This document shows, piece after piece, positions 23,895 through 36,939 of a DNA stretch of 64,000 bases. The stretch covers positions 8,833,928 through 8,897,927 of the forward strand of contig NC_080711.1 of NCBI RefSeq assembly GCF_019097595.1. The letters run 5' to 3'. The DNA comes from Hemibagrus wyckioides (lineage: Eukaryota > Chordata > Actinopteri > Siluriformes > Bagridae). The notes under the pieces are model-generated. The model was not told the DNA's origin, searched no databases, and saw nothing but the letters and a program-made list of their open reading frames with translations. The first letter of the stretch is position 1. The number at the start of each line of letters is the position of its first letter. A program made the translations under genes and the position numbers.

Positions 23895-24949
23895 GCTGCT
23901 CCCATGCTGACCGCCTCCTGCTGATTGAAGCGTGCAGTCGGAGGGAGTGGACAGCAGATTGTCCTGCTTGCTCACCATCACACTGCTCTTCCTGCACCCC
24001 TGCTAGCTCTTATTTCTTTGATTCACCTCAATATTCTCTTTATGTCTGTCACGCCCTTCCTTTCGCTTTTCCATCTCTCATTTCCAGTCTCTTGTTCCTC
24101 CTTTAATTCAACACACGTCAGGTAGCTTTATCTTACTGCCATGATATTCAATAAGAAACCAGAACTGCAAAAAATAAAAAGTCAATACAACAAGCCTAAA
24201 ACTGGCAACAGCAATATTAACAGCAGTGATTTAATCAAATTGGCACTATTTCTGAATGCTGCCTGTTATTGTCTGGTGAGAAGTTCCTTCCAGACACCAA
24301 CTAATTTGGGGTAAGATCTCTTTTTTTTCCACACTCTGATGCAGAGCAATGCTCTCAGCATTCACTAAGGATGATCCGCAAGCTTTTTGTTCAACTGTGT
24401 CAGCTCTCCATCTCTTCATTTGTTTTCCTGCACTAAATGAGAGACTCTCATTCTCTTATAATTAATACGTGTGAGAGTACACGTGTCTTCATTTATTTTA
24501 ATTTCAGTATCAATCATTCAGTATTCGGTAACGATGTCAGGTCGAGTTCGTATTTCAGCTTGTTCACACGCAACCTGGACTTGGATGTTTATCGCATTCT
24601 ACAGGGTTCTATTAATGTTTGTGTATCATGATAAACATCTAAATGTTATGATATTATAATGAGGTTACACATGCCCTACTTCTGGTTGGAGTCTCATCAC
24701 CTGGAGGGCGCTCACTGCTGCTGAGGATGGCTGCTGGAGATACAGTACATGGGATTGCTAAGGAGGGTAGCAGTAGGAGAATTTGGTGGTGGCTTTGAAA
24801 ATGCATTGGGCAGTGGTCAGTTTTGTGCTCGGGTCACTGTCGTAAAATATTTGATGGCTTCAGCTGAAAGGAATTTATGTTCATACAAGTATACGTTGTT
24901 CAAAAACTCACAACAATTGACAATGGCTATATAGGAAATGGTTTATAAT
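23895..24949. other. Gene-free stretch
   Basis: Unique-looking sequence. Short frames overlap on the plus strand at 23925-24125 and 24437-24659 without recognisable domains. Confidence 0.35.
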
Positions 24950-25130
24950 CACACTCTCTGGTGTCACCCTGATGAGGATGACTTCCCTTTTGAGTCTGGT
25001 TCCTTTCAAGGTTTCTTCCTCATAGTGTCTCAGGGAGTTTTTCCTTGCCTCCATTGCCTCGGACTTGGTCGTTAAAGAAAAGGATAATGTTCTAATTTTT
25101 TCCCAAATTATATATTCCTGCCTTCTGATA
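24950..25130 (+). repeat. Second copy of the 'ggttcctttcaaggtttctt' dispersed repeat
   Basis: It shares with 4450-4682 the words 'cacactct', ggtgtcac, cttcccttttgagtctgg, ttcctttcaaggtttcttc and tttttccttgcc. It is followed directly by a different SINE and lacks the gctgctttgag segment. Confidence 0.75.
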
Positions 25131-25302
25131 GTGTCTATTGCTAGCTTGTCTGCCTACCAATAGGAAGGTTGTGAGTTTGAAGCCGAGGTCCACTACTGGG
25201 CCCTTGAGCAAGGCCCTTAACCCTCATTTACTCAGTCATATTAAAAAAAATAAGATCCACTCTCTGGATAAGGCTGTCTGCCAAATGCCATAAATGAATT
25301 GA
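25131..25302 (+). repeat. tRNA-derived SINE with L2-type tail
   Basis: The head holds gcctaccaataggaaggttg and 'gtgagtttgaagccgagg' (degraded B-box region). The body contains gggcccttgagcaaggccct and 'taaccctcatttactcag', and the tail is 'ctctggataaggctgtctg' and 'ccaaatgccataaatg'. This head-body-tail order is that of tRNA-derived SINEs in teleosts. Confidence 0.75.
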
Positions 25303-25310
25303 ACATACAA

Positions 25311-25752
<442 letters not shown>

Positions 25753-27165
25753 TGTACCATGAACAGCAGTGCAATAACAAATTAATAAATAACTTGCTTC
25801 ACATCCTGGACTCCCTTTTACATTATTAGTTGTCATTATTTTCAGAGCGCTCTGCATGTTAAATTTTATTTACTCAGAATTTCTTCTCATATTTGATAAG
25901 CAACTAGGATATTAAAATGGGGCACCTAACACTAGACAGCAAGAAAGCTGCATCTCAGATCAGGCATGTTAGCCCTCTTAATTTAATCATAAGATTCCTG
26001 CAAGCTAGAAATAACTATTCATCAAAGCACTAAAGAAAATGTTAGCTACCGCCAATATTAAAATGGAAGTGGAAAACGTGAGTAGGATATAAATATACAA
26101 AGCACTGCGATATATTTTCACTACTACATTCCTATATGTTGAGACACTTATCAGCAGACAGGGTGGAAAACGGAACACACTTTGGCTGGAAAGTGCACGA
26201 AAGCAGCAATAAATTATTATCTAAATGGAAGAGAGTGATAATGATAATATTGTGAAATCTACCTCTTAACCGTAGCATAGTGCTACGCTGTATTGGCCAT
26301 GCATATCTGGATTATGTGCCTGTGCACGCATATGATGTACTTAAAACGTGTGAGAACATGATGAAGAGGCGAGGAGGCGTTTTGTCTTAAAACATCTAGT
26401 GCAAATGTCTAGGTTTTGCCACATTGAGCTTAATTCCCAACAGTGCCAGGAGTTGGACAGAGATCATAATTTGTCATGCTCTCTCTGTTAGAAGGATGAC
26501 CTTCCACTCTCCCCTGACAATTTGAGTGACACTAGCCAACCACAGGCATCTGTCAGGTCATAAATGCAGAATAGATGCCTGTTAATGCTTGCCTCCAAAT
26601 CTGTTTAGCTTGAAGTGGCATCATCCAGTTGTGAGATATGGTTACACTGGCTAGTGAGTGGAAATTAATTCAAGGACTTGAGGTTCCTCTAAATATTGGA
26701 GTAGTGCTTGAGTGCTATTTCACATTATTGAGCCTTCTTTTACTTGGATTTTTGCCAAAAATATAATATTTGTTATCATCTGCTTCTACCTATTACAAAT
26801 GTCTATCCATAGTGTACAGACAAGGCTAAAGGTGCACATGCACAGCTTCATAGATCTGACATAATGCTTTGTATATAAACCAATATTAATAAATCAGGGC
26901 CTTGGTGTAGACTGGAATCAAAGCAGTAAAATCTATGTGTGCTGTTGTTTTTTTAATGCTTCCTATTGTATCAGCTGCTTCGAGAATTACTGGTCCTTTT
27001 GCATTATGAAAGCTGAACCATGTGCAGTACTGTATTTCCTTTTCCTTCTGTCCTTAAAAATCCCTGCTACTGTAACTGTGTGCTTCTCTCTGCCTGTTGG
27101 AAACAGAAATGAGGGTCATCTTGAGGCGTCAAGCGGTGAGTGATGTATGTTTCAGTTGTGTATAT
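25753..27165. other. Gene-free stretch with a weak microexon-like signal
   Basis: Mostly unique-looking DNA. Near its end, 'tctgcctgttggaaacag' at about 27091-27108 is followed 29 bp later by 'gtgagtgatg' at 27138. Acceptor and donor words thus bracket a very short segment. With no reading-frame support this is weak. Confidence 0.3.
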
Positions 27166-27296
27166 TTGTGTGTGTGTGTGTGTTTGTGTGCACAGAAGAC
27201 AGCAGGTCTAATGAGCTCATCAGAAAAAAGCAAGAAAGTAAAAACTCACAGTGTCACTGAGTGCTCTGTGAGATACTCAACTAATTTCCTCACCTG

Positions 27297-27329
<33 letters not shown>

Positions 27330-27696
27330 GTGGGCCTGGAGAGGGAAATTTACTGGCCATTGGTTCTGGATTGTTAGCCATGTAATCTGGCCAGCTGGCT
27401 CCTCCTGCATCATTTGCGTGTGCATACACAGACACACACACAGACACACACACAGACACACACATCAAAACACCCACAGCATGATCCAGTATATTAATTT
27501 GATTTTGTGGCTTACTGATTGAAATTTGAAAAGTGCACTTGTCTCTTGGTATGGAATATAAATAAATCAGCATTAACAGCCAAAATGTTGCATGCGTGTT
27601 ACATCTACTTTCTCCATCTAACACAGTTTCCCAGACTTTCACCACAGGAAAACACAGTGGCCTCCACTGGGACATATGCACACACACACACACACA
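27166..27696. repeat. Cluster of TG/CA microsatellites
   Basis: TG runs lie at about 27168-27186 and 27302-27328. A CA array at about 27427-27463 contains three near-repeats of cagacacacacac, and another CA run lies at 27677-27697. They create Cys/Val and His/Thr frames that are not genes. Confidence 0.85.
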
Positions 27697-27714
27697 TACA
27701 TAGTCCAACACATA

Positions 27715-28832
27715 CAGTTCTCTCCACAGTACTGGAATGGCAAGGCCAATTTCTTTTAAATTTATGATTTATGATAAATATGAAATTTATGATTTAAGTC
27801 AACGGATCCAAATTTCAGCATTCATTTACATCCTGATGCTTTAAACAACTTAGAATATGTCACGATTTATGGCAGACTACTCAATTTGTAGGTCAGCAAT
27901 AATATTAGAACAAAATGAAAATTTTAGGTTAATGTTTGTTTGAACGGAAATTGCTTTCAATCACTGCATCAAGCTGGTGGCCCACGGACATCACTAAATG
28001 GTTGCCTTCTTTCGTGATGCTTTTCCAGGATTGTACTGAAACTTCTTTTCAGTTACTTTTTTTTTGGAGAGTTTCCCCTTTTATCTCCTTTTCTGGAGGT
28101 TTAATGCTGCTCAATTGGGTTAAGCTCTGGTCATTGACTTGTCCAGTCTATGATGAAGTGCCTTTGTTGTTGTTGGCAGTGCGTTTAGCTTCCTCCAAAT
28201 TAGACTGGACGCATCTCTCTGTAAATCGGCGGACTTCTAGCAATAATGATGAGTTACATCATCAATAAAGAAAAGTGAATCATTTCCATGAGCAGCCACA
28301 CAAGCCCAAGCCATGACACTTCCACTGTGCGTGATATCGCTGTTGTTTTTTGGGTTTACTTCAGAGCTCTCTCAATATTTCTGACATCAACTGCTGGTTG
28401 TTGATCGATTTTCTCTCTTTTCTCAGCTTCCAAATGGATTGCTTTTCTCCCATAAGCAGTTCTGTGGCCTTTATGTTGGTTTATCCTTTTTAACAACAAA
28501 TGCCAGTCTTTACAGGCTAAACCCAGGGCTTAAACCAAGAGTAGATATTCAGCATTATTAACTGTGCATACAATACACTGTTACAGGGCACACCTGGGCA
28601 ACAAAAAACACTTGTAATTCACATCTGAATATTTTTGATAACTTGACAAATGGGTGGGTTCAGACAAAGTGTGCCGAGTTGTTTACTCTCTCTAGATGTA
28701 AATATCAAGAAACAGTGGCGGAAATTCTGATCTATTGTCTCATGTTCATCTTTTAATCTTCAACCCAAATGTCTTTAGTCTATAGCAACAAACAAAATAA
28801 TTGCTGTTCCAATAGTTTTGGAGGGGTCTTTG
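27715..28832 (-). mobile_element. Decayed Tc1-like element, 'ccaatacttttggaggg' family
   Basis: The left end (ctggaatggcaaggccaat at 27732) and the right end (ttgctgttccaatagttttg at 28801) are the inverted ends of a Tc1-like family I recognise from teleosts. Subterminal text also matches in inverted order: 'atccaaatttcagcattcat' on the left against 'ggcggaaattctgatctatt' on the right. It is about 1.1 kb and shorter than a full element, mainly because the 5' part of the transposase is missing. Confidence 0.82.
28100..28345 (-). pseudogene. Tc1-like transposase remnant (catalytic domain part)
   Basis: The minus strand, read from about 28342, gives DITHSGSVMAWACVAAHGND followed by SLFFIDDVTH. 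This aligns by eye with the conserved glycine-rich block of Tc1 transposases (HGGGSVMVWG-like) and the residues after it. Further along, near 28090-28140, the sense reads DWTSQ, a stop, then PELNPIEQ, which is the block that holds the final catalytic Glu. Stops and frameshifts separate the two blocks, and the DNA-binding half is absent. The gene is dead. Confidence 0.8.
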
Positions 28833-29017
28833 ATATGTGGAGTGAAAGCAAGGCAGTGCAGTGACAAGGAGCGAGCGAGATGGGGGACTGGGGAATCGAG
28901 GGAGGATTAGAGCAAGGTGCTTTACGAGGCTCTTAACATTTACTTCCCAATGGTTCAATTCTGTCTCTCTATTAGAGGCAGCACAACTTCCTACGTGCAA
29001 CCCATCCATCAAACATA

Positions 29018-29018
29018 A

Positions 29019-29045
<27 letters not shown>
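29018..29045. repeat. GA microsatellite
   Basis: A run of about 14 AG units. Confidence 0.95.
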
Positions 29046-29049
<4 letters not shown>

Positions 29050-31339
29050 AAAGGGCACTAACAGTGATGTTAATAGGGAAACTAAAAGACAAAATAGAAA
29101 AATGTAATATACAAGCATAAATATAAGAAGGGAATGGAGCGAGTGGTGAAATAAAGTAAATACTTTCCAGGTCTTCATGGTTTTATTGTTGACCGTTGCA
29201 GTCGAGTCCTCACCAATGCACAAGAAAATCATATTATCAATTTGTTGATATTTAAATAAACTCTCTGAAGGGTGCATAAATATTTGCTAGATCAAATTAA
29301 ACAAAGTTTTCTTCTTTTGGGCTAAGCGATTACAATCAAGTGTATTAGCTGGCACAGAGACTGTGGATTTCCACTACTGTTGTTTGTTTAAGTGATGTGG
29401 CCTTTTGTAGTGCTTGCTTTGGTCTTTCCATCATGAAATTGGGTCCTCGTCTGAACTCTCATTTCAAGCAGAAAGAATTGGCTCAGTGTCCTATCTGTCT
29501 TCTCCTTTTTTTATGGCTTGGGGTCATTCTTGCGCTTTACCATAGTCACTTGTCTTTCTTCGGTTAATGGGTTCAGCTCTACTATAGCTATGCTTTAGCC
29601 TAAGGTGATTTCTCACTGAACTTATGATTTAATGTCGCCTGGTTTGTTAAAAAGTTTTGCACTCAACGTTCCCACTATGTTCAGAGAAAATAAAGTATTA
29701 CCACATTTTGGGTTTGTTTGGTTTGCTCGGGAGTCATTCCTGCAGGCCAGTGGTGGGTTGTGCTAAATGCTAAATAGCAGCCCAAAAGTGACACTGGCAT
29801 TCCAATGAGTGACATTTTAAAAGAGTAATATTGTGTTAGTAAATCAGGTAATACGGATTACGCAAGAACTTTTGGTTTCTTGAAAAAGTTTAATGATGTC
29901 TTTAAAAAAAAAAAAAAAACCTGTCCAAATAACAAAAGCAGACTAAACCCATATGGCATTTTCTTGAAGTGTATTGTATAACATGTTCACACAAAACCCA
30001 AACACACAGCACAACCCCCAAAACCTAGGTGGACAAAATCTGAGGCAATATGCCTGAAATATCAAGGGCCAAAAAACACCAGTGCCACTCATAAAAGACA
30101 AAAGCACAGATGGGAAAAGATTTGTTCGAATATAACATCACAGAATGATGAAATTATGATATAAAGCATTATAAATCAACCCTTTTACTTATAACTTAAC
30201 AAGCAACAAGATCTTTCAGACATTCTGCCATTATAAAGATCTCCTTGCTGGACAAACATTATCTAGCAGACAATCCTGACCATTAGAGACTACTTCCCAG
30301 GATACCTCAAGCTGGGATTTATAAACTACATTTTCCTACCCTGTCATTTTTTTATGTTTTCTAATAAAATTCACACATGCTCCATTAAGTCTATAGCTAT
30401 TGTGGTATAGCTATTTTTCATGAATAGTCTAAGCAAATGTTTATGATGTGATCACTGACAAGAGCAAAGAAATAACTGGATGCCATAGGTCAGCCCACAT
30501 GTTCCACATTTGCTCTTATTTTTATCCAAGCTGCCTTTGTGCTACTCCTTTACAGGAAGTGTCTTCCTCAGTGGCTACTCTCACCTCATTCTGGACAACA
30601 CCTCATTCCTTTTGCCCCCCTTGAGGTCGGATAAGTTTGCTGGTATATTTTTAAAAGGGATAATGCGGAAGCTCTAGCCATCTGGCCAAAGGTATCATCT
30701 TTTCCAGGATCATGATGATAGATACAGGAATTCATAGCAGTATTCCACTTTGGAAGGTCATTTGAATTTCCCTAGAATACCGATCTTAAGCATTATCCAG
30801 ACTCTTAATCTTGATCTCTAGAAGACTAATATTTGAAGATCTTAGAAGATTCCAGTGGAAATCCATGGTAGGTTTACGAGAGTGTGTGGGTCACTATTGG
30901 ATATTCATGCAGTACCTTTAGAGGTTCATGATTCTCCCACAAGATGCCATGATGCAATGCTATGATATCTTGAGATTCCATGATATTCACTGTGCATCCC
31001 AGCCTGCTGTGTGACACAATGTATTCCTGTAAGATAATTCCAGCTGGTTTGCCATTGGTGAACTAACTAATCTCACAAGAGGGTATGACTGTCCTGGGTT
31101 ACCCACACCACCCAAACCTCTCACATTTTTGGCTCTTGGCTTGAGCTGTTTTTTTTTTTTTACCAAACTAATGTATTCTAGATAGACAGATACTGCTGAA
31201 ATTCACATATTAACATAATATGACCATTCATGTGAAAGCAATCTTTCAGGTGCTTAGGTAATTAAAATAAACACATCTCTTCAGCACTGAAAAAAAAAAG
31301 TGCTCCTGAACCGGGTAATTTAGGAACCAGAACTATTGG
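29046..31339. other. Gene-free stretch
   Basis: More than 2 kb of unique-looking DNA with only a poly-A run at about 29904-29919. I saw no exon, RNA gene or repeat family. There are no long open frames on either strand. Confidence 0.4.
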
Positions 31340-31590
31340 GAACATCTATTAGAATAAACACCTGTAAAGCTGCACATTTATTCAGTTCCCCACTCATTTG
31401 GCAGCGGTGCAAAGTCTAAAATTATGCAGCTACAGGTCAAGAGTGTCAGGTGATCATCACAACAAACATCAGAATGAGGAAAAATGTCATCTCAGTGAAT
31501 TTGACCATGGTTGCTGGTGCCAGACAGACTAGCCTGAGTGTTTTAGGAAACTGCTGATCTCCTGGGATTTTCACAAACAGCATCCAGCAG
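31340..31590 (+). mobile_element. Fragment of the foldback-related Tc1 family
   Basis: It carries 'gggaacatctattagaa', 'cacctgtaaagctgcacat', 'gcagctacaggtcaagag', 'catctcagtgaatttgacca' and 'gaaactgctgatctcctggg' in the same order as the left arm at 6232. It is a single-arm, 5' part without a frame. Confidence 0.75.
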
Positions 31591-32550
31591 CATTGCTTCT
31601 CAGTAGCAACTTCTCATTGCTTGACCCCAAATAACAGGCTTTAAACAGATTTATACACTTTTCTTAAAACTTTTTTTTTAGTGCATATGCCTTGTGCTTG
31701 TATCTATTTAATATCTAGATCTAGTCATAAGTAAAAATATCTATCTAATATCTTATTAATGGCATGCTGAATGCTTAAAAACGGGAAACATTTTTCAACA
31801 AGGGGAACAGGATGAAAGGCAGGAGTATTTTTTAACAGGATTTTTTATTTTTAACAGGATAATGGTAACAAGTAAACAAAAAATGAAACTTTCATTGTAA
31901 CTTCTATGGACTTAAACCCTAATTGATTTTTTTTTTTAATTACAGACTCTCTGTCCACAGATATCCTCACACTCTGGATAGCAAGAATGTGTATCATAAA
32001 CCACTGATCTACAATGTAATAAACAATTATTTTATAGTATACTAATTAGTTTATAGTGAAAAATGGTATTATGTCTCCCTTTGGATAGAAAAATCTTGCT
32101 AGAGACACAATGCAAATGTAACTCAATAGAGGGTTATCATGTTTTATATATCTTTGGATGTTCACATCAAACTGATTTCTTAAAGTCTGTAATGAATTAT
32201 AAAATTACGTACCTTGTTTACTAAATATGACTACCTAACACTCCCAAGCACCAAATGAGTTTCTTTGTGTCTGATAATCTCTTTCACTTGCAGTTCTAAT
32301 TCTGCAGAATGGCCTCATCCTCCACCCTGACTGTGGACTTGTAATTGAACAAAATAAATAAATAAATAAATAAAAATAAAGAGAGAGAAAGAGAGAGAGA
32401 ATCAAGACAACGGCCTGGCATAGAGGTGATCAGCTATTAAACAATACATAATGCAGAGTAAACAGTGTCAGCTCTCCTTTGGGTCAGTTTCATATAACTC
32501 TTACACATTTGTTTGGGAACATTAACTGCCATCCAAATAAATCTATATTG
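31591..32550. other. Gene-free stretch
   Basis: AT-rich unique-looking sequence with a short AAAT run near 32351-32380 and GA words after it. Nothing else was recognised. Confidence 0.35.
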
Positions 32551-32552
<2 letters not shown>

Positions 32553-32590
<38 letters not shown>

Positions 32591-32725
32591 AGTAACCTTG
32601 TGTTCCCTTCAGCAGTGGCTCCCAGAGCAGAATCCCTCTCCTCCTGGCAATTAATCATCTGATAGTGAGCTTACTCAAGTGTGTCTCTGCTCCCTTTCTC
32701 CTAATTAACCAGAGAGAGAGAGAGC

Positions 32726-32757
<32 letters not shown>
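32553..32757. repeat. Two GA microsatellites
   Basis: GA arrays at 32556-32587 and 32711-32755, the second interrupted once. With those at 29018, 37293, 42343, 43198 and 44860 they form a series of similar GA arrays in this part of the window. Confidence 0.93.
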
Positions 32758-32758
<1 letters not shown>

Positions 32759-33379
32759 TGGTAGAAGTGTGGTTTTCAGTCAGAAAACAGTTAGAGCTTG
32801 TGAGATGTGCAGGTTGGGATGGGGAGAAGAGATAGAGTGATGGATTGAGGAATGAAGGAAAAAGAAGAGAAAGGCACGTCAGAACCAGAAACAGAAGAAG
32901 ATGCAAAGATATCGAGGAGCTGCCATCCTCCACCAGTCTCTCAGGGACAGGGCACCACACTTACCAAGCATACTAAACAGACAAAAATGTGTGTGTTCTT
33001 TGCTGAAAGTTTCTGTGGACTTCTTTATTCGTCAAAGAATGTATTGCCAAAAAAGTCTGTTTTTATTTGTTTTTTTTTTTTTACCTGGGTATCTGCATAA
33101 ATTCATGAGTGTTACGTCAACTGTTCACTCAGACAAGTCCATGTTGTTTGTGGATATGAGTGTTTCCTGTCATAGCCATAGACTTTGAGGAACTCTTTTA
33201 TCTTTGATCCTTAACTGAGCAGAGCTGATGCTCTGTCTCTATCTCTCTCTCTCTCTCTCACCCAGACTCTACGGTTTCCACGGCTACCCGCTGCCAATTA
33301 GTTGTATGGCTGATGCAGTGGCAGGTGTAGGGGGTCCAAATACCATAGACTACTATAATCCCCATTTCAGGTGTAGGCA

Positions 33380-33554
33380 GCATTGGTCCTGGAGAGCCAC
33401 TGTCCTGCAGAATTTAGCTTCAACCCTAATCAAACACAGCTAAACGTGCTAATCTGTGTCTCTTAGGATTACTAAGTCTACAGAAAGGTGAGTTTTTATT
33501 TTTTTCTGGGTCTGAGCTAAAATCTGCAGGACAGTGGTTCTCCAGAACCAATGT
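33380..33554. mobile_element. hAT-like MITE with inverted ends
   Basis: The left end 'cattggtcctggagagcc' and actgtcctgcagaattta are mirrored at the right by 'taaaatctgcaggacagt' and 'ggttctccagaaccaatg'. The inverted arms are about 36 bp with a few mismatches. The interior holds caaccctaatcaaacacagc and is non-coding. The layout is that of short hAT MITEs widespread in fish. Confidence 0.75.
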
Positions 33555-33565
33555 TGGAACAAGGT

Positions 33566-33700
33566 TGGAACAATTCAGTTCAAATTCAATTTATTTTGTA
33601 TAGTACACAATTTCACAAAGCGGCTGTACAGAAAAATAAATTTTTATTTAAATTGATTAATATCCTGATACAACATCAGTCGAAATCAGTCAGGAACAAA
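33566..33700 (-). repeat. Inverted tail of the 'gctgctttgagacaat' repeat
   Basis: The words 'ttcaaattcaatttatttt', gtatagtacacaa and 'aagcggctgtacagaaa' are the inverted form of the tail seen at 4620-4682. It starts only 12 bp after the MITE. Confidence 0.65.
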
Positions 33701-33889
33701 GCAAGCACTAAGACCTATAAAGAAAAATCTTGTGTCCCAGCAGCGTTTAAAAAGACTGAGCAACAGGCAGTCAAAGCCAGTCAAGCACAGAAACCTGTCA
33801 AACTAGCCATCAGCCAAAGCCTCTCTTTCACTTCACAGCTTGTTACGAATAGATTCTTCTTTAAGGTATTGAAATTGTCTTAGACATGT

Positions 33890-36020
33890 TGTTAGCAGTG
33901 GCCTTTAAACAGTAGATATATGTAGTGAATATTTTTTGCCTTGCTCTAAGAATAATCATGACTGTGTTCATGACTGACCACCCACCCTGTTCTCTTAGCA
34001 TAATTGTCTTAGCAATCTTTTGAGAAAACTGCTAGAGTACAGGTAAGGACAAGCGCGGATTACACGCGTGAAACACAGAACACAAGCCAATTAATTCAGA
34101 CAGAATCTGAAATAAATTTGTAAATCCATTTAGATCGTGGATTGATTAGTAACCGTTAAGTGGTCAGTAAAAGTTGTAAAACCGATAATGGGATGGGATT
34201 TAAATAAGCAGATTTTTTAAAAATATGAATACTTTTCATTTCCCCTAATGGGATAGATTAAAAATGAACTCAAACTAAAACGGGTCAAAGAAGACTCAAC
34301 ATGCTGTTACTACTCTTCACTGTGTCAAAGCTTGTTAAACAGCTATAATTTGACGATCTAGTGGAAATAATACTGCTATTGGGCCCTGCTGTGTCTGAGA
34401 GTGGATTTGAGTCTGATCTCATGACAGTTTCTGTATTGCCTTGGTGTCAATATGTCTCTGACATATTGACATTTGCACTTAGCTCGCTACATATGGTATT
34501 GTGTTATGTTTTCTTTCTGCATACACAAAGTGTGACACTGAAAAATTTGCTTGTCATAGAAAATGTAACCAAAAATTTCAAGCTTGATCTTGACACTGTC
34601 CTGCTGACAAGTGGATTTGTTCTTGACTTAGCCTTGAAGGCATTAAGATCCTGTTAGATAACACATAAGGGAGGGTAAGGTGCCTGCTTAGGTTCCTGCC
34701 CAGGGGCTGAGGATTTGCTTTTCTTTCCCTGGGTTTGGAGAATGTTTTGCAAGCTGTGAAACAGACCAAGTAATGGCTGACACCTACACACCACACACAA
34801 TCCACATGGAAACAACACCACAGGGCTCCACCACCATGACAAACACTGTGCCATGAATCTTCAATGTAGCATGCAAAGCGATCGCTAAGTTTTTTTTCCA
34901 ACCATAAGGCAGAGCACAGCAAATGACAGCACCAGAGAGTCATGTCAAAGGACCAGAGCTGAAACTTTTCTTGCCATTGACAGAAGAAACACAGTGAATT
35001 ACAAATACAAAACCAATCAAATATTACACCAAACCACAACCTGTGTCCTGGAAAGCCAAGGGCATGGACATGCACGAGGTCAGCATGGGCAAGCCATTAT
35101 TCACTTCAATACTGTATTCCTTGAAAACAGTATTACTGTACTTCACTGCTTTTAAATTTCAATGTAAATGAGCTCTAAACAACTTCCACAGCATTTGAAT
35201 ATCTGTTCAGAACAAGCTATTGAAGCTCTGGCATCAACTATTAAATAGCGTGCAGTGTACTAACATTCCTGCTGAGCTTTCCTAACTGCATGTCATAGCA
35301 TTATGGAAACCATACCTCCATGCTACAAAGAACCAAATAGGTGACACGAACAAGCTATTAAAGCTTTGCTGCGGGTGACAGCCCTGCACAGCTTTCTTGC
35401 AAAGAATTTTTATAAAAGACTGATATCCATTTTAGCAGCACATCCCACATCTGCCCCGACTGGCTCACATTCTATTGTCTGTAATGCTAAAATGGAGAAA
35501 TGACTGAGAGCTAGAGGAGGGGTGGAAGGCAATCATGGTTCACTCTCTCCCTTTCCATATCTGCTCTTCTTTCTCATAAACCTCTGTCCTCCTCCTGTAT
35601 TTCTGCTTTATGAGAGGAGGGCTAATACATGACTGGATTTACGAGCAGCAGAGCTGGGCAGATTTAATATTTTAATTCTGTTTTATTGCCCAGCAGCACA
35701 GAGCCAAACACGGTGACTTTATTGGCATGTATTGCTGCGGTGACACAGTGACGAGCAGGCAGGGACAAAAGGAAAAAGAGTGTTGGAAGGAAAGAAAAGG
35801 AACGGAATAGATTGAAGAAACGATAGAAAGGGAGACAAAGGAGAGATCAATGTGTGCATGTATGGAATTGCTTATCGCACCTTTAGTCGAACAACTAAAC
35901 ATTCTGCATTTGAAGCTCTACGTCTATCTCTCTTTTCATTTCACCACCCTCCTTCTGTCATGCCATATAACTTCACAACGTGCCTTGGCTCTGGCCCTGA
36001 GACAGACAGCACGGCTCCAA
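33890..36020. other. Gene-free stretch with possible conserved-looking block
   Basis: No exon or repeat family was recognised. A 165-codon minus-strand frame (34578-35075) is rich in Cys and Trp but motif-free and probably chance. The 35600-35740 part (for example 'ggctaatacatgactgga', 'agatttaatattttaatt', 'tttattggcatgtattgc') has the dense homeodomain-type AT words often found in conserved non-coding elements; this is only an impression. Confidence 0.3.
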
Positions 36021-36270
36021 TTGCAGGGAGATTCATGGCTCATGGGAACGAGCCATGCTGCTGATTCACAGCTTTCCACTTGGGAGAAACACACGCTGCT
36101 GATTCACAGCTTAACGCCATCGACTCAGGGCTAATATCAAGATCGATTCACGACTCTCACGCCGTTCATGGCTAATACAGTTGATTCATGGTCTTAGCCA
36201 AGTGATTCAGAGCCATTCCTAGGGCCGAGAATGACGGACAATTCAGGGACGGCTTGACGCATGACTCAGG
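36020..36270. repeat. Degenerate minisatellite based on GATTCA-GGCTAAT
   Basis: Words related to gattca(c/t)(g)ggctaat recur every 15-30 bp. Examples are 'gattcatggctcat', 'tgattcacagcttt', 'tgattcacagctta', 'gactcagggctaat', 'gattcacgactct', 'ttcatggctaatac', 'gattcatggtctt', 'gattcagagccat', 'aattcagggacgg' and 'gactcaggcgctg'. This fits an old tandem repeat of about 22 bp that has drifted. Confidence 0.6.
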
Positions 36271-36939
36271 CGCTGCTACAGCATGTAACTCAAACAAACG
36301 GAGTGTATTCTGTCCACGCTAGCTCTAGCCGAGCATTTAGGCAGCGTGGATCTCGGAGGACATGCCAGAACAAATATGTTTATGATGCTGACAGAACAGA
36401 AAGTCTCCCAGTGTTCCACTCAGGCTGTTTTAAAACCATCACCATGCAGGAAACGCTTCAAAAATTCGCCTTCTAAAAAACTGTCAGAGCCAGTGCTGGA
36501 GACTGCATGTATTATCTGTGGCAAAAACAGTGTTACAGCATCTGCTTTAGCTATATACTTCCTCAATTTAAGTGTCGTCTAAAAAAATTAGAAGCAAGAC
36601 AAAACAAAACAATTGGCATTGACTATTTAACGGATATCATATGCAAATATAAACTATTAGAAAACAAAGCGTTCTTTGGATGGCTAACCATTTAGAGAGG
36701 TTGTAGGGTTTCACATGTTCTCTCTGTGCATGCATAACCTAACATAAGTGGGTGAACTCTTGCTTGTGCATTGATGCTTAAAATTATAGAATTTGTGTGC
36801 TACTTTCATCTGTAAAACTCATTTTAAATCAAAGCAAATATGGCCGAAGGCGGTTTTCTCAGGTACTACGTGCACTTCTCAGCCTATAGAAACACAGCAA
36901 AACCCATCATACGAAAAGAAATGAGAGAGAGAGAGAAGT

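Noticed and set aside
27246..27711. Cys/Val- and His/Thr-rich frames on both strands
   Set aside because: They are produced by TG/CA microsatellites.
33551..33883. 110-codon plus-strand frame
   Set aside because: It starts at the edge of a MITE and crosses the inverted tail of a dispersed repeat.
34578..35075. 165-codon Cys/Trp-rich minus-strand frame
   Set aside because: No zinc-binding spacing or other motif, no splice or promoter context; chance is more likely.
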